Origin: CAZRIE01 sp964600075
GTDB lineage: Bacteria > Bacteroidota > Bacteroidia > Flavobacteriales > Flavobacteriaceae
Assembly: GCA_964600075.1 (NCBI GenBank)
Contig: CAZRIE010000156.1
Location: 1-7,797 of the forward strand
Direction: 5' to 3'
DNA: 7,797 nt
The notes beneath the pieces are model-generated. The model was not told the DNA's origin. It searched no databases and saw only the letters and a program-made list of their open reading frames with translations. Below are positions 6,901-7,797 of this stretch, in pieces. Position 1 is the stretch's first letter. Each line of letters starts with the position of its first letter. Both the position numbers and the translations under genes were made by a program.

Positions 6901-7040
6901 CCAGCTTCATAACCAAACATGTGCTCGCCCGCCGGATTAGCCTTAAGGATAAAACCGTTATCATCAACCACGAAAAAACCAGCCAGTGCCAAATCAAATA
7001 TGGCTTTGTACATTATAGTATCTGTAAGTTGTTGTTTCAT
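3957..7040 (-). CDS. Soluble multi-PAS sensor histidine kinase with a LOV photosensor domain
   Basis: The 1027-residue kinase has no membrane segment, so it senses an intracellular cue. PAS-type domains lie at about residues 11-115, 123-238, 251-370, 381-490, 500-615 and 672-784, with a coiled coil at 615-672 before the sixth. HisKA spans about 803-870 with phosphoacceptor H814 in SHEFRTPL. HATPase_c follows at about 914-1025 with N932 (NALKYS), the G1 box DKGIGIP (960-966) and the G2 box GTGLGL (988-993). There is no receiver domain, so it must act on a separate regulator, most simply the adjacent REC-Crp protein. The fifth PAS is a LOV domain. GRNCRFLQ carries the adduct-forming cysteine C546, and N578, N588 (NYRKDG..FWN) and Q609 (FIGVQNDVT) match the flavin-contacting residues. 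LOV domains bind FMN or FAD and form a cysteine adduct in blue light. The ATG at 7040 has AGAAGAAG upstream; M10 is an alternative start. Ligands of the other PAS domains cannot be told. Confidence 0.95.
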   Translation of the reverse strand: MKQQLTDTIMYKAIFDLALAGFFVVDDNGFILKANPAGEHMFGYEAGELLNNKIEVIFPKGYKKEYNTLLKKSVSEPEQILTCRKDGTTFMTDIVIGLVVIEGITVNTVYCKASDTSVLESDRKLRTLVDNASGIVYRCKNDRDWTIEYISEECERITGYSSQEFLQGKVHFSHITSKEDHDKVRDKTQEALRKKEPFDLSYCIKDKTGNKKYLNELGRGIFDTNGDLQCLEGFITDITDQKETEYALKKEKETLSHYLNVASSIFLIINSDHTIELINRKGCEVLGYRHHEIIGKNWFHSCIPKKDKKELMALFDHTIKGAIEPPDMYENWVVAKGNKRKLIQWRNALLKDESGMVTGVISSGVDVTEQVIAEQKLRDSEEKNRAILSALPDVMAIHDSYGYVIEISSPNEPYVTRPKEELKDEKINNLFSKEIGGKLRTIFSKVLRTQQMETIEVSASVINGMVDYECRIVPLSKNRILTICRNISETKAIQNTLNLRNRALEAAGNGIIIADAQQHGLPIIYSNSAFTRMSGYGQSEILGRNCRFLQNDDRDQEEIKTLAIAIQKGDPCRVTLRNYRKDGSLFWNELTITPLYDEDQQLTHFIGVQNDVTEIQNTKKQLQAYADKLETKVVERTKEIEATVQKLVETNLNLEDQVQVTKLAEKKAQRSQDQFAAIAKNFPKGLIVVFNTDFELVFVEGAELKQVNLKKIDFEGKHVDDIPIFSERQSKRIKEDVLKTTQGQSLSFEVEFQHNNYAVNSAPMRSDIDDIDLALFVYSNITEQKRIQEELAKALKAEQELNELKSRFISMASHEFRTPLSAILSSAILIGKQNEPGKEERREKHVARIRTHVKHLVVILNDFLSLSKLEEGMVQANPQNFELIQFCKILVDEMESTKKDGQTIQFKYAAVEIEVFLDSKLLSHILINLISNALKYSNDGQEVVLQLKQEGKMVVFNITDKGIGIPEQEQENLFDRFFRATNATNIEGTGLGLNIVKQYAELMQGSVSFESKKGKGSTFMVQLPINL

Positions 7041-7202
7041 AAATTAATATCTTCTTCTCTTAAAATAGCGCTTTATACTATCTCCTTAGCATCCATTTTT
7101 TGTATTTCCGGTACTGCATTAGGCTATTAATTTTGTATAAATTCAGCACAGAGTTCTGCTATTCGACAGGTGAAAGCTACATGAAAAAAGACTGGTGATG
7201 AC

Positions 7203-7236
7203 AACCTTTGAATTAAACGTCCAATTCACAAAGGTT
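7203..7236. repeat. Strong inverted repeat (hairpin) in the kinase leader
   Basis: AACCTTTGAATT (7203-7214) pairs with AATTCACAAAGGTT (7223-7236) around an 8-nt loop, with a two-base bulge in the right arm. On the plus strand it is followed by TTAT (a run of four T overlapping the arm end). On the minus strand a T6 run occurs some 13 nt after the stem. It could be a terminator, a leader structure or part of a small RNA. Confidence 0.45.
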
Positions 7237-7255
7237 TTATGCATAAAATAGTTGA

Positions 7256-7276
7256 GGAGTAGCACCAACCTACTCC
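7256..7276. repeat. Second inverted repeat in the kinase leader
   Basis: GGAGTAG (7256-7262) and CTACTCC (7270-7276) are perfect 7-bp arms around a 7-nt loop. Lying 19 bp from the hairpin at 7203-7236, it would make a two-stem structured RNA in a leftward transcript. Confidence 0.4.
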
Positions 7277-7445
7277 AACCTCAGTTCTTAACTATCACTT
7301 TGCTACATGTCACATCTTAGACCAACCAAGTACTCCTTCTCTCATAACTTAATCGGCTATCTGCGACGGCTAGGTAAAAGCAAATTTTAGCAATGGAATT
7401 TTCCGATTGTTTCTGTTCTAAAGGATTTAATGTAGTGTTTTTCGT

Positions 7446-7489
7446 CAAATGTATCATCGCTTCCCAAGACTAAACATGATATTGGTCAT
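7446..7489 (-). promoter_or_regulatory. Crp/Fnr-like dyad plus perfect -7 element, leftward toward the kinase
   Basis: The dyad ATGATATTGGTCAT (7476-7489) has its centre at 7482.5. On the minus strand the octamer TACATTTG (7453 to 7446) matches all 6 fixed positions of TAnnTTTG and lies 29.5 bp from the dyad centre. The predicted start is near 7442, about 400 nt from the kinase ATG with no gene between. This would make the kinase-regulator operon self-controlled or express a small RNA. Confidence 0.6.
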
Positions 7490-7513
7490 TAATCTGATTT
7501 GAAAATATAAAAC

Positions 7514-7557
7514 ATGATGAAGGTCATTTTATTCGAAATCAAGATGGTATATTTTCT
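7514..7557 (+). promoter_or_regulatory. Second upstream Crp/Fnr-like dyad, possible distal ATPase promoter
   Basis: ATGATGAAGGTCAT (7514-7527, centre 7520.5) shares GGTCAT with the palindromes at 1854 and 7476. At the 29.5-bp distance the octamer TATTTTCT (7550-7557) matches only 4 of 6 fixed positions; a better octamer TATATTTT (5 of 6) starts 2 bp earlier. It may be a distal promoter or an auxiliary binding site. Confidence 0.45.
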
Positions 7558-7590
7558 ATTCGATAGTTAACCTAAGCACTACCTGATAAA

Positions 7591-7634
7591 ATGACACACA
7601 TCAGTCGTACAGTCATTTTTTGAGTCTATTTTTG
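7591..7634 (+). promoter_or_regulatory. Crp/Fnr-like dyad plus perfect -7 element for the P-type ATPase
   Basis: ATGACACACATCAG (7591-7604) has TGA at 7592-7594 and TCA at 7601-7603, centre 7597.5. The octamer TATTTTTG (7627-7634) matches all 6 fixed positions of TAnnTTTG, again exactly 29.5 bp from the dyad centre. The predicted start near 7638 gives a leader of about 15 nt to the ATG at 7653. Confidence 0.65.
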
Positions 7635-7652
7635 ATGTAAAGCAACTAAATA

Positions 7653-7797
7653 ATGGCCGTAGCAAATTTTGGAATTAAAGGCTTATCCGATACAGAAGTC
7701 AAACACGCTAGAAAAGCATTCGGGACAAACACTTTGACCTACAAAAGACAAAATAATTTTTTGGATGCGCTACAAAGTATCGTCAAAGAACCAATGA
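7653..7797 (+). CDS. N-terminus of a cation-transporting P-type ATPase, cut by the right edge
   Basis: Forty-eight codons are visible from the ATG at 7653 to the window end with no stop. The visible sequence fits the cation-transporter N-terminal domain of P2-type ATPases: GLSDTEVKHARKAFGTN (residues 10-26) matches the GLSxxEVxxRRxxxGxN motif. The segment NNFLDALQSIVKEPM (34-48) matches the stretch just before the first membrane helix. These pumps use ATP to move Ca2+, Mg2+ or other cations across the inner membrane; the ion cannot be told because the membrane helices and the DKTGT phosphorylation site are outside the window. The start is supported by the complete dyad and -7 promoter 15-60 bp upstream. 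The gene is divergent from the kinase operon. Confidence 0.85.
   Translation, partial: MAVANFGIKGLSDTEVKHARKAFGTNTLTYKRQNNFLDALQSIVKEPM

Larger units (their letters stand above)
7041..7445. other. 400-nt gene-free leader or small-RNA region upstream of the kinase
   Basis: No convincing protein gene is present on either strand; the longest minus-strand frame I found has about 33 codons and no family signature. If transcription starts from the dyad promoter at 7446-7489, this region is a 400-nt leader of the kinase operon or a separate small RNA. It contains hairpins at 7203-7236 and 7256-7276 and a minus-strand run of six T residues at 7189-7184. A weak nearer promoter for the kinase could be the minus-strand TAGCTTTC (7179 to 7172). 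Confidence 0.5.

Noticed and set aside
7145..7243. Minus-strand frame of about 33 codons in the kinase leader
   Set aside because: It has no ribosome binding site that I can see, overlaps the hairpin at 7203-7236, and its translation has no recognisable or compositionally convincing protein character.
1..7797. CRISPR arrays, tRNA or rRNA genes, insertion sequences
   Set aside because: No regularly spaced repeats, no tRNA cloverleaf signature or rRNA-like sequence, and no transposase frame or terminal repeats were seen on reading the window.

Overview
The window looks like the chromosome of a member of the Bacteroidota, most likely a marine Flavobacteriaceae. It is AT-rich, its gene starts have weak Shine-Dalgarno sequences, several promoters carry the Bacteroidota-type -7 element TAnnTTTG, and the gene families (YtxH / holin-family / small DUF trio, multi-PAS hybrid-free kinase, REC-Crp fusion) are typical of that group. 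The assignment is inference from sequence style.

Layout from left to right. A minus-strand gene cut by the left edge (1-147) diverges from a triple-BON-domain protein (330-998, +). After a gene-free stretch, a minus-strand YflT-like general-stress-type protein (1293-1775) diverges from a three-gene plus-strand operon (1939-2872): a YtxH-type membrane protein, a holin-family two-helix membrane protein and a small DUF6327-like protein. Convergent to this is a minus-strand two-gene operon: a 1027-residue soluble sensor histidine kinase with six PAS-type domains (3957-7040), then a response regulator fused to a Crp/Fnr-type module (2882-3952). The fifth PAS domain has the complete signature of a flavin-binding LOV photosensor. 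A long non-coding region (7041-7652) follows, then the first 48 codons of a cation-transporting P-type ATPase (7653 to the right edge).

The main discovery is a shared promoter architecture. Six copies of a Crp/Fnr-like dyad (TGA-N6-TCA, best form ATGAY-N4-RTCAT) lie in three intergenic regions. From the dyad centre to the first base of a -7-like octamer the distance is exactly 29.5 bp at seven promoters, which puts the dyad near -41, the position of a class II activator. One perfect palindrome (1854-1867) has such an octamer at this distance on both sides, one for each divergent gene. The promoters serve the left-edge gene, the BON gene, the YflT-like gene, the ytxH-type operon, the kinase side and the P-type ATPase.

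The simplest reading is a self-contained stress regulon. The LOV/PAS kinase senses light or another cytoplasmic cue and phosphorylates the REC-Crp regulator. The regulator, which keeps the Glu and Arg that contact the TGA core in Crp and FNR, would activate the surrounding envelope and stress genes and possibly its own operon. The architecture is read directly from the sequence; the assignment of this regulator to these sites, and light as the signal, are inferences.
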